A stretch of 64,000 nt of DNA, taken from NCBI RefSeq assembly GCF_016909575.1, contig NZ_JAFBGA010000001.1:186001-250000 (forward strand), in the 5' to 3' direction. Below, piece after piece: positions 16,805 to 24,905 of this stretch. The DNA comes from Streptomyces sp. HB132. Its GTDB lineage: Bacteria; Actinomycetota; Actinomycetes; Streptomycetales; Streptomycetaceae. The notes beneath the pieces are model-generated. The model saw only the letters and a list, made by a program, of their open reading frames with translations. It made no database searches and was not told the DNA's origin. Within the stretch, counting starts at the first letter, position 1; the number at the start of each line of letters is the position of its first letter. Position numbers and translations under genes: made by a program.

Positions 16805-17495
16805 GCCGGGTCCAACTTTCAACTACGGGTGCGGTCTTCCCGAACGCCTCGGTGAGCGCCGTCAGGGCGTCGCCGATGCGCCAGGCCTCGCGGTCGCGCG
16901 GCCCCACGGTGTTCGATACGGCCCGGAGCTCCAGCGCCGGCACGCCGAACCGGTCGGCGGCCTCCGCGACGCCGAAGCCCTCCATGGCCTCGGCGACGGC
17001 TCCGGGGTGTGCGGCCAGCAGCTCGGCGGTGCGGGCAGCGCTGCCGGTCACGGTGGAGACGGTGAGGACCGTGCCCCGCACCGCTCCGGTGGCCTGCGCC
17101 ACGTCCCGTACGAGGTCTCCGGGCGGTGCGAAGGCGTCCCTGCCGAAGCCGAGACCGGTGACGGGCACGAATCCGTCCGGGGTCTCGGCGCCCAGGTCCG
17201 CGGCGACGATGTTCGTCGCCACGACGAGGGAGCCGACGGGCGCGGCGGGTGCGAACCCGCCGCCGATGCCGGCCGAGACGACCAGCGAGTAGGGGGTCGA
17301 GGCGGGCGCGGCGGCCAGGGCGAAGGCGGTGGCGGCGGCTGCGGCGGCCGGTCCGGCGCCGCCCGAGAGGACGTCGAAGGGGCCGGCCCGGTGCAGCTCG
17401 GCGCCCGGCACCTCACGTATCCGCGGCTCACCCCCGAACGCACGCGTGACCGCGTCCCGTTCGGCCGGGACAGCGGTCACGACAAGCATCCGCAC
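16776..17495 (-). CDS. mqnB: Futalosine hydrolase MqnB
   Basis: Removes hypoxanthine from futalosine (nucleosidase step of the futalosine menaquinone route). The 239-residue product has the purine-nucleosidase fold of the MTA/SAH nucleosidase superfamily: MLVVTAVPAERDAV at the start, SAGIGGGF for ribose/base contacts, and EAMEGFGVA and VSNTVGPRD late, with the Asp of NTVGPRD as the likely base-interacting residue. GTG 17495 is followed by ATG 17489 as an alternative. It sits directly upstream of and overlaps mqnD, and is 25 nt downstream of the DUF2771 lipoprotein gene in the same direction. Confidence 0.94.
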   Translation of the reverse strand: MRMLVVTAVPAERDAVTRAFGGEPRIREVPGAELHRAGPFDVLSGGAGPAAAAAATAFALAAAPASTPYSLVVSAGIGGGFAPAAPVGSLVVATNIVAADLGAETPDGFVPVTGLGFGRDAFAPPGDLVRDVAQATGAVRGTVLTVSTVTGSAARTAELLAAHPGAVAEAMEGFGVAEAADRFGVPALELRAVSNTVGPRDREAWRIGDALTALTEAFGKTAPVVESWTRHDRLDRHRD

Positions 17496-17520
17496 GGCGG
17501 AGGTCCTCGGGGTCAGAGGG

Positions 17521-18003
17521 TCAGGACGTCTTCGTGAGCTGGAAGTGCCAGATGCCCGTGAGCTTCTGGCCCTTGGTCTCGACGATGCTGACCTGCGTCT
17601 TGTCCGCCGTGGTCTCGCCCGTCTGGCTGGCGAAGAAGGCGCTGCCGGGGATCGACCGGTAGGTCCGCTTGTACGGCTCCTGCTCGGCCTGCTGGCCGTT
17701 GATGAACAGGGACCAGCCGTTGTCCGCGACCTCGGGGTCGACGCCGAAGCGGACCTTGTCGTCCATGGCGACCTTGACGGACTTGTCCGCCTTCTTGTTC
17801 AGGCAGCCCTGGATCTCGGACTCCTTGAGGGCGTTGCCGTCGTTGTAGCAGGCGGCCTCGGAGCTCACCGAGTTGTCGCCGACCGTCACGGTGGCGAGCG
17901 GCGTCGGTTTGTCGCAGGCGGACAGGACGAGAAGTCCCGCGGACACGGCACCAAGAGCGACGCCGATTCGACGGCCCTTACCGGAGAAGAACGCAACGGT
18001 CAT
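17521..18003 (-). CDS. DUF2771 family lipoprotein
   Basis: 160 residues. A signal peptide ends in the lipobox LSAC (Cys near residue 30), so the mature protein should be lipid-anchored outside the membrane. Two cysteines in the mature part (EAACYNDG and IQGCLNKK) could form a disulfide. The remaining sequence is a single beta-rich domain of the DUF2771 type with no known function. It lies between the MFS gene (28 nt upstream) and mqnB (25 nt downstream), all on the minus strand, so one operon is likely. Confidence 0.85.
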   Translation of the reverse strand: MTVAFFSGKGRRIGVALGAVSAGLLVLSACDKPTPLATVTVGDNSVSSEAACYNDGNALKESEIQGCLNKKADKSVKVAMDDKVRFGVDPEVADNGWSLFINGQQAEQEPYKRTYRSIPGSAFFASQTGETTADKTQVSIVETKGQKLTGIWHFQLTKTS

Positions 18004-18030
18004 GCGCCGAAGGTTATCGGTCGGTGCCGC

Positions 18031-19482
18031 TCATGCCACGCGGGGGTGCGGTGAGCCGCGCCGTGCGGCCCCCAGGAGGCCCCGTACGGAGGCGGCCGCG
18101 CCGAGGGCGAGGAGCCCGGCGGCTACGGACATGCCGAGTACTCCGTTGAGGGGGAGCGCGATCCCGATCGCGCCGCCGACCACCCAGGACATCTGGAGCA
18201 GCGTCTCCGACCGTGCGAAGGCCGAGGTACGCACCTCCTCCGGCACATCGCGCTGGATCATCGCGTCCAGCGACAGCTTCGACAGCGCCTGGGTGAAACC
18301 GGCGACCGCGGCGAGCGCGGCGACCATCAGCGTGCTGAAGAACACCGCGGCCAGCACCGCGACCCCCAGGGCGAGTCCCAGCACCGTCGCCACGATCACC
18401 TCGGGGCCGCGTGCCCTGAGCCAGGAGCCCACCGCCGTGCCGCAGGCGTTGCCGGTGCCGGCCGCGACGCCGACGATGCCGAGGGAGACGGCGGCGCTCT
18501 GCCCGGCCAATGGGTGCTCGCGAAGCAGGAACGCCAGGAAGAAGATGAGGAAGCCGGAGAGCGCGCGGTGCGCGGCGTTGGCCTGGAGGCCGTGCAGGAC
18601 GGACGGTCCGACGGACCGCAGCCCCGGCGGTTTCTCCCGCCCGCCCCTCCTGCCGATCCTCGTGCTGCCGCTCCGGCCGCCCTTGGTCCCGGCGCCGGTG
18701 GCGACCGGGCGGGCCGTCTCCTCGTGGGGAACGACGAGACGGGCCTTGCGCTCGCCCTTCGCGGAGTCGACCTTGTGCGGCAGCGTGAAGGCGAGGACGG
18801 TCCCGCCGAGGAAGATCGCACAGGCGCCGTAGAGCGGCCAGGCCGATCCGATGCTCTGCAGCCCCGCTCCTATCGGTGCCGCCACGCCCGTGGCGAGCAG
18901 CCCGGCCAGGGTGACCCGCGAATTGGCCTTCACCAGGGAGAAGCGGGGTGGCAGGAGACGGGGCACTACGGCGCTGCGCACCACTCCGTACGCCTTCGAG
19001 CAGACCAGGACGCCGAGCGCCGCCGGATAGAGCTCCAGGCCGCCCGTGGCCACCGCACCCGACATCGTGATCGCGAGCACCGCCCGGGCGAACATCGCAC
19101 CGGCCATCGCGGCGCGGCGGCCGTGCGGCAGACGGTCCAGGAGGGGGCCGACCACCGGGGCGAGCAGTGTGAAGGGGGCCATCGTGACGGCGAGGTAGAG
19201 GGCGACGCGTCCGCGGGCCTCGTCCGTCGGTACGGAGAAGAACACCGTCGAGGCGAGTGCGACGGTGATCATGACGTCACCGGCGCCGTTGACCGCGTGG
19301 AGCTCGATCAGCTTGCCGAGGCCCGACTCGCCCGCGCCGTGGGCGTGGGTCGCCTTGCGGATGCCGCGCGCGGTGCCGGTGAAGGGGGCGCGCAGGGCGC
19401 GGCCCATCGCCCGGCCCGCCCTGCGGAGCGGACCGGATCCGTCGGACGACCTGGCGGCAGCCACGTGGTCATAGTGCCCCAC
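18031..19482 (-). CDS. MFS transporter
   Basis: The 483-residue protein has about 12 hydrophobic helices in two halves separated by a basic loop (KGERKARLVVPHEE ... GRRGGREK). The first half includes GPLLDRLPHGRRAAMAG, a variant of the MFS loop-2/3 motif, and the second half TALSRAI-like helices near the end of the sequence. The N-terminal 60 residues are cytosolic and basic. Probable exporter; substrate unknown. The GTG start at 19482 has only a GGGGGG run upstream. It is first in a probable operon with the DUF2771 lipoprotein, mqnB and mqnD. Confidence 0.85.
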   Translation of the reverse strand: MGHYDHVAAARSSDGSGPLRRAGRAMGRALRAPFTGTARGIRKATHAHGAGESGLGKLIELHAVNGAGDVMITVALASTVFFSVPTDEARGRVALYLAVTMAPFTLLAPVVGPLLDRLPHGRRAAMAGAMFARAVLAITMSGAVATGGLELYPAALGVLVCSKAYGVVRSAVVPRLLPPRFSLVKANSRVTLAGLLATGVAAPIGAGLQSIGSAWPLYGACAIFLGGTVLAFTLPHKVDSAKGERKARLVVPHEETARPVATGAGTKGGRSGSTRIGRRGGREKPPGLRSVGPSVLHGLQANAAHRALSGFLIFFLAFLLREHPLAGQSAAVSLGIVGVAAGTGNACGTAVGSWLRARGPEVIVATVLGLALGVAVLAAVFFSTLMVAALAAVAGFTQALSKLSLDAMIQRDVPEEVRTSAFARSETLLQMSWVVGGAIGIALPLNGVLGMSVAAGLLALGAAASVRGLLGAARRGSPHPRVA

Positions 19483-19917
19483 CCCCCGCTGTCATGAACC
19501 CATGATCGAGCCGGGGCGTGGCGGCTGCCGCTCCGTCGGGTGAGTCCTCCACGGCGGGGAAACGGCCGGGAAGCGGCCGGGACACACCGCCGATCCCGGA
19601 CGAACCGGGCTAGGTGCGCCGGTGCTCCGTCAGCTGATCCACAAGGGTTCCGGTCCAGTTTGGGACGGGCATGTGGGCGCGGGGCGGCGGAGAGGGTAGC
19701 GTGCACTCACGCGCCACCGGCGGTTGTTCTTGGCCGCGCGCCTCTCCGCGATCCCGCAGAATGGGTGGCAGAAGGCGCGCCCGAGGCAGGCACAACGGGT
19801 GTGGACGTCGACGCGGCCCCCAGGTCCGCTCCGCCCACAACTGTCATGGCCGAAAATCGGACATCGATGGAGCTGCTGGCGCGCTCGTGAGACGGCGTAT
19901 GGAGAGAAGCGAGACCT
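19483..19917. other. Intergenic region with probable promoter for DUF3027 gene
   Basis: No gene with convincing codon use. An ORF starting at GTG 19540 has poor third-position bias in its first two thirds. TAGCGT at 19697-19702 is a good -10 candidate and would give the DUF3027 gene a leader of about 210 nt. The bases at 19850-19870 (GCCGAAAATCGGACATCGATGG) contain CCGAAAATCGG, a short hairpin. Confidence 0.4.
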
Positions 19918-20850
19918 GTGAGTGCTGCGACGACGCGAAGCCGTACGGCCCGTACCCCCGCCCCTGACCGTCTGTGCGCCGAGGCGGTAGACCTCGCACG
20001 CGCTGCGGCCGAGGAGGCCGCCGCGCCAGGAGTGGTGGGTGAGCACGTGGCGCTGGTCTCCGAGGGGGACCGGGTCGTCACGCACTACTTCGAGGCCAAG
20101 GAACCCGGCTACCGGGGCTGGCGCTGGGCGGTGACGGTCGCCAGGGCCTCGCGCGCCAAGAACGTCACCCTTGACGAAACGGTGCTGCTGCCCGGATCCG
20201 ACGCGCTCCTCGCCCCCGAGTGGGTGCCCTGGAGCGAACGGCTGCGCCCCGGCGACATGGGCCCCGGCGACCTGCTGCCCACCGAGGCGGAGGACCCGCG
20301 CCTGGAGCCCGGCTGGACGGGCGAGGACGAGCCCCTGCCGAACTCCGCCGTCTCCGAGGTGTCCGAGGAGCTCGCCGCCCTCGCCGACGCGGAGGACGCG
20401 GAGCTGACGCCGCCTCCCGGGACGAGCCGCGGTTCGATCGCCGCGGTCGCGGACGAGCTCGGAACGCGCCGGGCGCGGGTGCTGTCCCGGTACGGACTGC
20501 GGCAGGCGGCCGACCGGTGGGACGAGGAGTTCGGCGCGAAGACGCCCATGGCGCAGGCCGCGCCCGCGTCGTGCGTCACCTGCGCGTTCCTGGTGCCGAT
20601 GGCGGGCTCGCTGAAGCAGGCCTTCGGAGTCTGCGCGAACGAGTTCGCCCCCGCGGACGGCCGGGTCGTCTCCCTGTCGTACGGCTGTGGGGGGCACTCC
20701 GAGGCGGCGGTCATGCCGAAGCCGCCGAAGCCGACGCCGCACGCGCTGGACACGCTCCAGGTCGACGACTATCCACTGCGCCCGGCCGAGGACTCCGGCT
20801 CGGTCCTGGTCCAGCCGGACGGATCGACGGAGGACCTGGGCCACTCCTGA
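19918..20850 (+). CDS. DUF3027 domain-containing protein
   Basis: 310 residues of a family found across Streptomyces. The N-terminal part has ALVSEGDRVVTHYFEAKEPGYRGWRWAV, characteristic of DUF3027. In the C-terminal half three cysteines occur as CVTCAFL and FGVCANE, plus one in YGCGG, a spacing compatible with a metal site (CxxC ... C ... C). There is no membrane segment or signal peptide. The function is unknown. The tail is Pro-rich and acidic. GTG 19918 starts the recognisable sequence. Confidence 0.88.
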   Translation: MSAATTRSRTARTPAPDRLCAEAVDLARAAAEEAAAPGVVGEHVALVSEGDRVVTHYFEAKEPGYRGWRWAVTVARASRAKNVTLDETVLLPGSDALLAPEWVPWSERLRPGDMGPGDLLPTEAEDPRLEPGWTGEDEPLPNSAVSEVSEELAALADAEDAELTPPPGTSRGSIAAVADELGTRRARVLSRYGLRQAADRWDEEFGAKTPMAQAAPASCVTCAFLVPMAGSLKQAFGVCANEFAPADGRVVSLSYGCGGHSEAAVMPKPPKPTPHALDTLQVDDYPLRPAEDSGSVLVQPDGSTEDLGHS

Positions 20851-20867
20851 CGCCCCCTGCCGCAGGG

Positions 20868-20897
20868 CCCGGAGGTCCGGCAGCCCGGACTTCCGGG
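20868..20897 (+). terminator. Intrinsic terminator after the DUF3027 gene
   Basis: CCCGGAGGTCCGG (20868-20880) pairs with CCGGACTTCCGGG (20885-20897) over a CAGC loop, 13 pairs with one G-T. It starts 17 nt after the DUF3027 stop. Confidence 0.75.
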
Positions 20898-21188
20898 TGC
20901 CGGAGGGGCTCGGTTTCCCGCTGAGGGGCTGCGGTTCGGTGGGGCGGCCCGTCGGTGGGCCCGCCCGGGACGTCTTCCCTGCCGCTGCGGGGCCCGGTCA
21001 TGTCCGCGTGCCCGGGCCGGCCCGGCCGCCGGCTTCACCCCGGTCGCCGGGCGGGCCTGATCCGGCCGCGCTCGCGATGTGCCGCGCTGACCTGGGCCGG
21101 AGGCGGGCGGCGATCACGGGCCTCCCGGTCGCGGTACCTTCGGGCGCACACTGGGCGTCACGGGTCACCGGAAGAGCGGAGTACGAGC
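20898..21188 (+). other. Intergenic region upstream of the sacsin-like gene
   Basis: No gene with typical codon use is seen. TACCTT at 21133-21138 (in CGGTACCTTCGGGC) is a candidate -10 about 50 nt before the next start, and GCGGAG just before 21189 is the Shine-Dalgarno. Confidence 0.4.
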
Positions 21189-24100
21189 GTGGGCATGAAT
21201 GCGACCGAGGGGGCCGATCCGTTCGGGACGGCGCGACTGCGGCGCGGCGTGCTCGACGCCTGGGGCGCCGGCCCCGCCCGCTTCCGGGAGGACGCCAACG
21301 CCGAGGAGGACCTGGCCCTCGGCGGATACCGCGACCGGCTCGTCGTCGAACTCGCCCAGAACGCCGCCGACGCCGCGGCCCGCGCGGGCGTCCCCGGCCG
21401 GCTCCGCCTCACCCTGCACCCGGCGTCCGACGGCGGTCCCGCCGTCCTCGCGGCGGCCAACACCGGAGCCCCCCTGGACGCGACCGGCGTCGAGTCGCTC
21501 AGCACGCTGCGGGCCTCCGCCAAGCGCGAGGGTCACGAGTCGGCCGTAGGCCGGTTCGGTGTCGGCTTCGCCGCCGTGCTGGCCGTCAGCGACGAGCCCG
21601 CCGTGATCGGGCGTCACGGCGGTGTCCGCTGGTCCCTCGCGGAGGCACGCGACCTCGCGCGGCAGGCCGCCGTCGGCAGCCCCGGGCTCGGTGACGAGCT
21701 GCGCCGCCGCGACGGGCACGTACCGCTGCTCCGGCTCCCGCTGCCCGCCGAGGGGACCGCGCCGGACGGTTACGACACGGTCGTCGTCCTGCCGCTGCGC
21801 GACGGCGTCGCCGAGGACCTCGTGGGCAGGCTCCTCGATGGTGTCGACGACGCGCTGCTCCTCACACTGTCCGGCCTCGACGAGGTCGTGATCGAGACCC
21901 CCGGGGGCACCCCCGGCGACGTACGCACGCTGCGCCGCTCGCAGCACGGTCCTTACACGCACGTCGACGACTCCGTGCACGGCCTCCACCGGTGGCGCAC
22001 CGTCTCGGGCGAGGGTCCCGTCGAACCCGCGCTGCTCGCCGACCGGCCCGTCGAGGAGCGGCTGCGTCCGCACTGGTCGCTGACGTGGGCCGTGCCCGTC
22101 GACGAGGAGGGGGCGCCTCAGCACCCCCGCACCGCCCCCGTGGTGCACGCCCCGACACCCACCGACGAGCCGCTGGGGATCCCCGCGCTGCTGATCGCCT
22201 CGCTGCCCCTCGACACGACCCGACGGCACCCCGCGCCGGGCCCGCTCACCGAATTCCTGGTGCAGCGCGCGGCCGACGCGTACGCGGAGCTGCTCGCCGG
22301 GTGGGAACCCGTGTCCGTCGCCACGATCGCGCTCGTGCCGGGGGTGCTCGGCAAGGGGCGGCTCGACGGCGCGCTGCGGGCCGCGATCCTGGAGCGGCTG
22401 CCCCGGGTCGCCTTCCTGGAACCCGCCGCGCCCCGCGATCCTGCCGAGGCGACGGCGCAGTGGGACGACTGGGACGGCTCCGGGACACCGCGCCCGGAAA
22501 CCACCGCGCTCCGGCCGGTCGAGGCCGAGGTCGTCGAGGGCGTGGGTGCGGAGACCGTACGGGTGCTCGCCGAGGTCCTGCCCTGTCTGCTGCCCGCCGG
22601 CCTGGAGCGCCGCACCGAGTTGCGCACGCTCGGTGTGGCCCGTGTCCCCCTGACCGAGGCCATCGACCGGCTGGCGGGTCTGGAACGGAACCCCGACTGG
22701 TGGCGGCGGCTGTACGACAGCCTGGCCGGTGTCGACCCCGACCGGCTCTCCGGCCTTCCCGTCCCTCTCGCGGGCTCCGCGGACGCGCCGCCGCGCACCA
22801 CCGTCGGGCCCCGCCAGGTCCTCCTGCCGCTGCCCGACGCACTGACCGAACCGGTCCTCGCCAGGCTGGCCAGGCTCGGGCTGAAGGTGGCCCACCCGGA
22901 CGCCGCGCACCCGCTGCTGGAGAAGCTCGGTGCCCTGCCCGCCACCCCCCGGGCCGTCCTGACGACCCCGCAGGTCCGGGCCGCCGTCGCGGGTTCGCTG
23001 GACGCGGGTGAGATCTGGGACGAGGACGCCCTGGACGGGGACGAGCTCGCCGACACCGTCCTCACGCTCGTACGCGACGCCGACCTGGCACCCGGTGACG
23101 AGCCCTGGCTGGGCGCGCTGGCCCTGCCCGACGAGGACGGGGAGCCGGCGCCCGCCGGCGAGCTGGTGCTTGCGGGCAGCCCCTTCGCCCAGGTGATGCG
23201 TGAGGGCGAACTCGCCCTGTGCGACGCGGAGCTGACCGAGCGCTGGGGCGAACAGCCTCTGACGGCCTGCGGGGTGCTGGCCACCTTCGCCCTCGTGCGG
23301 GCCACCGACGTCGTCCTGGACCCGGACGAACTGGAGCCCCGCGACGGTGACTTCGCCGAGACGGACGACGCCGGTCTGCTCGATGCCGTGGACGTGTGGT
23401 GCGAGGACGTCCTGGACCAGCTCCCGGACACCCCGGTGCCGCCGGTCGCCACTGAACTCGTCGCCGTGCGCGACCTGGACCTCGTCGACGACGACGCCTG
23501 GCCGCAGGCGCTGGCGATGCTGGCCCGGCCGCCGCTGCGCGACGCGCTGACCCAGCCGGTGCGGGTGCTGCTCCCGGACGGTACGACCCAGTCGGTACGG
23601 CCCTACACCGCGTGGTGGCTGCGCGACCACCCCGTGCTCGACGGCCGCCGCCCGGCGGGCCTGCGCGCGGCCGGCGGCGACCCGCGCCTGGCGGGGCTGT
23701 ACGACTCCGCCGACGCCACCGGCTTCGACGACGCGCAGGTGCTGCGCGCACTGGGCGTACGGACGTCGGTCGCCGCGCTCCTGGACGAGCCGGGCGGGGC
23801 GGCCGAGCTGCTGGGGCGGCTCGCGGACGAGGAGCGTCCGGTAGGCCCGGTGCAGCTGCACTCGCTCTACACGGCGCTCGCCGAGCTGGATCCCGAGCAG
23901 GTCACGCTGCCCGACGAGTTGCGGGCCGTCGTGGACGACGAGGTGCGGGTCGCCGACGCGGCGGACGTCCTGATCGCCGACGCCCCCGACCTGCTGCCCC
24001 TGGCCGGCGGCCTCCCCCTGCTGCCGGTGGCCCCGGCGCGGGCGGCCGAGCTGGCGGACCTGCTCCAGGTGCGGCGGCTCGGCGAGAGCGTCGAGGCCGC

Positions 24101-24386
24101 GGTGTCGACGGAGGGGGAGGAGCACCAGGTGCCGGATTCCGTGCGGATCCTGCTCGGCGCCGGGACCCCCGACACCTACGTCGAGCACAGTGAACTGCGC
24201 GCCGGAGGCGTCGAGCTGGACTGGCGCCGCACCCCGGACGGTGTCGTCCACGCGTCCACGGTGGAGGGCGTGGCGGCCGGTCTCGCCTGGGCCGCCGGTC
24301 AGTGGCCGCGCCGCTTCGAGGTGGCGGCCCTGCTGGAGGATCCGTCGCGTACGGAGGAGCTGGCGCGGGACCGCTGGTTCGACTGA
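21189..24386 (+). CDS. Sacsin/HSP90-type ATPase domain protein, 1065 aa
   Basis: The N-terminal 250 residues are a GHKL ATPase fold as in sacsin and HSP90: helix VVELAQNAADAAARAG (the N box, Asn/Asp binding Mg-ATP), then AAANTGAPLD (G1-like box), LSTLRASAKREG and GRFGVGFAAVLAVSD (G2 box, lid). The remaining 800 residues are a long alpha/beta scaffold rich in Leu, Asp and Glu with no second enzymatic signature that I can name. Family members are annotated sacsin N-terminal ATP-binding-like or NOV-domain proteins; a chaperone role is assumed but untested. GTG 21189 follows GCGGAG; ATG 21195 is the alternative. Confidence 0.85.
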   Translation: MGMNATEGADPFGTARLRRGVLDAWGAGPARFREDANAEEDLALGGYRDRLVVELAQNAADAAARAGVPGRLRLTLHPASDGGPAVLAAANTGAPLDATGVESLSTLRASAKREGHESAVGRFGVGFAAVLAVSDEPAVIGRHGGVRWSLAEARDLARQAAVGSPGLGDELRRRDGHVPLLRLPLPAEGTAPDGYDTVVVLPLRDGVAEDLVGRLLDGVDDALLLTLSGLDEVVIETPGGTPGDVRTLRRSQHGPYTHVDDSVHGLHRWRTVSGEGPVEPALLADRPVEERLRPHWSLTWAVPVDEEGAPQHPRTAPVVHAPTPTDEPLGIPALLIASLPLDTTRRHPAPGPLTEFLVQRAADAYAELLAGWEPVSVATIALVPGVLGKGRLDGALRAAILERLPRVAFLEPAAPRDPAEATAQWDDWDGSGTPRPETTALRPVEAEVVEGVGAETVRVLAEVLPCLLPAGLERRTELRTLGVARVPLTEAIDRLAGLERNPDWWRRLYDSLAGVDPDRLSGLPVPLAGSADAPPRTTVGPRQVLLPLPDALTEPVLARLARLGLKVAHPDAAHPLLEKLGALPATPRAVLTTPQVRAAVAGSLDAGEIWDEDALDGDELADTVLTLVRDADLAPGDEPWLGALALPDEDGEPAPAGELVLAGSPFAQVMREGELALCDAELTERWGEQPLTACGVLATFALVRATDVVLDPDELEPRDGDFAETDDAGLLDAVDVWCEDVLDQLPDTPVPPVATELVAVRDLDLVDDDAWPQALAMLARPPLRDALTQPVRVLLPDGTTQSVRPYTAWWLRDHPVLDGRRPAGLRAAGGDPRLAGLYDSADATGFDDAQVLRALGVRTSVAALLDEPGGAAELLGRLADEERPVGPVQLHSLYTALAELDPEQVTLPDELRAVVDDEVRVADAADVLIADAPDLLPLAGGLPLLPVAPARAAELADLLQVRRLGESVEAAVSTEGEEHQVPDSVRILLGAGTPDTYVEHSELRAGGVELDWRRTPDGVVHASTVEGVAAGLAWAAGQWPRRFEVAALLEDPSRTEELARDRWFD

Positions 24387-24405
24387 GGGGCCCGGCGCCG
24401 GGAGC

Positions 24406-24669
24406 TCACAGCTCCTTGACGTACCGGTGCGCGTGGGCGAGCGAGGCGAGGGGGTGGCGGTCACGTACGGTCTTGACCGCCGCGACGTCTCCACGTTCGT
24501 CGCGTACGGCGCGGACCTCGTTCTCGTCCACCTGGTCCCGGAATCCCTCGTAGGTTCCGTAGCGGTCCTCGAAGGCGCGCTTTCGCCGGCGGACGATCCG
24601 GTCCCCGGCGAAGGCCAGCACCGCCCCTACGATTCCGATCACGATGACTCCGGTGAGGCCGTCGATCAT
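24406..24669 (-). CDS. Small membrane-anchored protein with L7/L12-like tail
   Basis: 87 residues. One N-terminal membrane helix (MIDGLTGVIVIGIVGAVLAFAG) is followed by a basic stop-transfer (RRRKR) and a cytosolic tail. The last 30 residues (AAVKTVRDRHPLASLAHAHRYVKEL) have the spacing of the ribosomal protein L7/L12 C-terminal helix-turn-helix (IKxVRE...GLxEAKxLV), a resemblance seen in other small actinobacterial proteins. Function unknown. It converges on the sacsin-like gene, with 19 bp between their ends. Confidence 0.65.
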   Translation of the reverse strand: MIDGLTGVIVIGIVGAVLAFAGDRIVRRRKRAFEDRYGTYEGFRDQVDENEVRAVRDERGDVAAVKTVRDRHPLASLAHAHRYVKEL

Positions 24670-24816
24670 CGGTACCCCCTCCTGCCTTCTCTCGAAGACG
24701 TGAATGTGGCCGTCGAAGGCCCTGCCAGGTCAGCACAGCCAAGGTGCGGCCGGGTTCATGTGATCTTCACAGAAAAGTCGTTGACCGGGCACAACCTTTC
24801 ACAGGTGTGAGCTGTC

Positions 24817-24847
24817 TGGTCTGTGGAGTCATCAGACTCACAGACCA
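24817..24847 (+). promoter_or_regulatory. Stem-loop in leader of secreted-protein gene
   Basis: TGGTCTGTGGAGTC (24817-24830) and GACTCACAGACCA (24835-24847) form a 13-pair stem with a single bulged G and ATCA loop, 58 nt before the ATG at 24906. The composition is much less GC-rich than terminators in this window and no gene ends just upstream on this strand. A 5' stabilising or regulatory hairpin is therefore more likely than a terminator. TTGACC at 24781-24786 could be the -35 of the promoter. Confidence 0.55.
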
Positions 24848-24905
24848 CATGGGGACCGTCGGCCGCGGGACTTGCCACGGGCCCCCTTCTCCACCTGGGG
24901 AACAC

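Noticed and set aside
19540..19890. 116-codon ORF before the DUF3027 gene
   Set aside because: Third-position bias is poor in the first two thirds, there is no ribosome site and no motif; treated as leader DNA.
21165..24494. 1109-codon open frame on the minus strand opposite the sacsin-like gene
   Set aside because: Its sequence is low-complexity Arg/Gly/Gln-rich with no domain and wrong codon bias; it mirrors the real plus-strand gene, a common effect in GC-rich DNA.
24759..24771. CRP-like palindrome TGTGATCTTCACA
   Set aside because: The half-sites are separated by 3 bp rather than the 6 bp of CRP sites; it is likely a chance inverted repeat.
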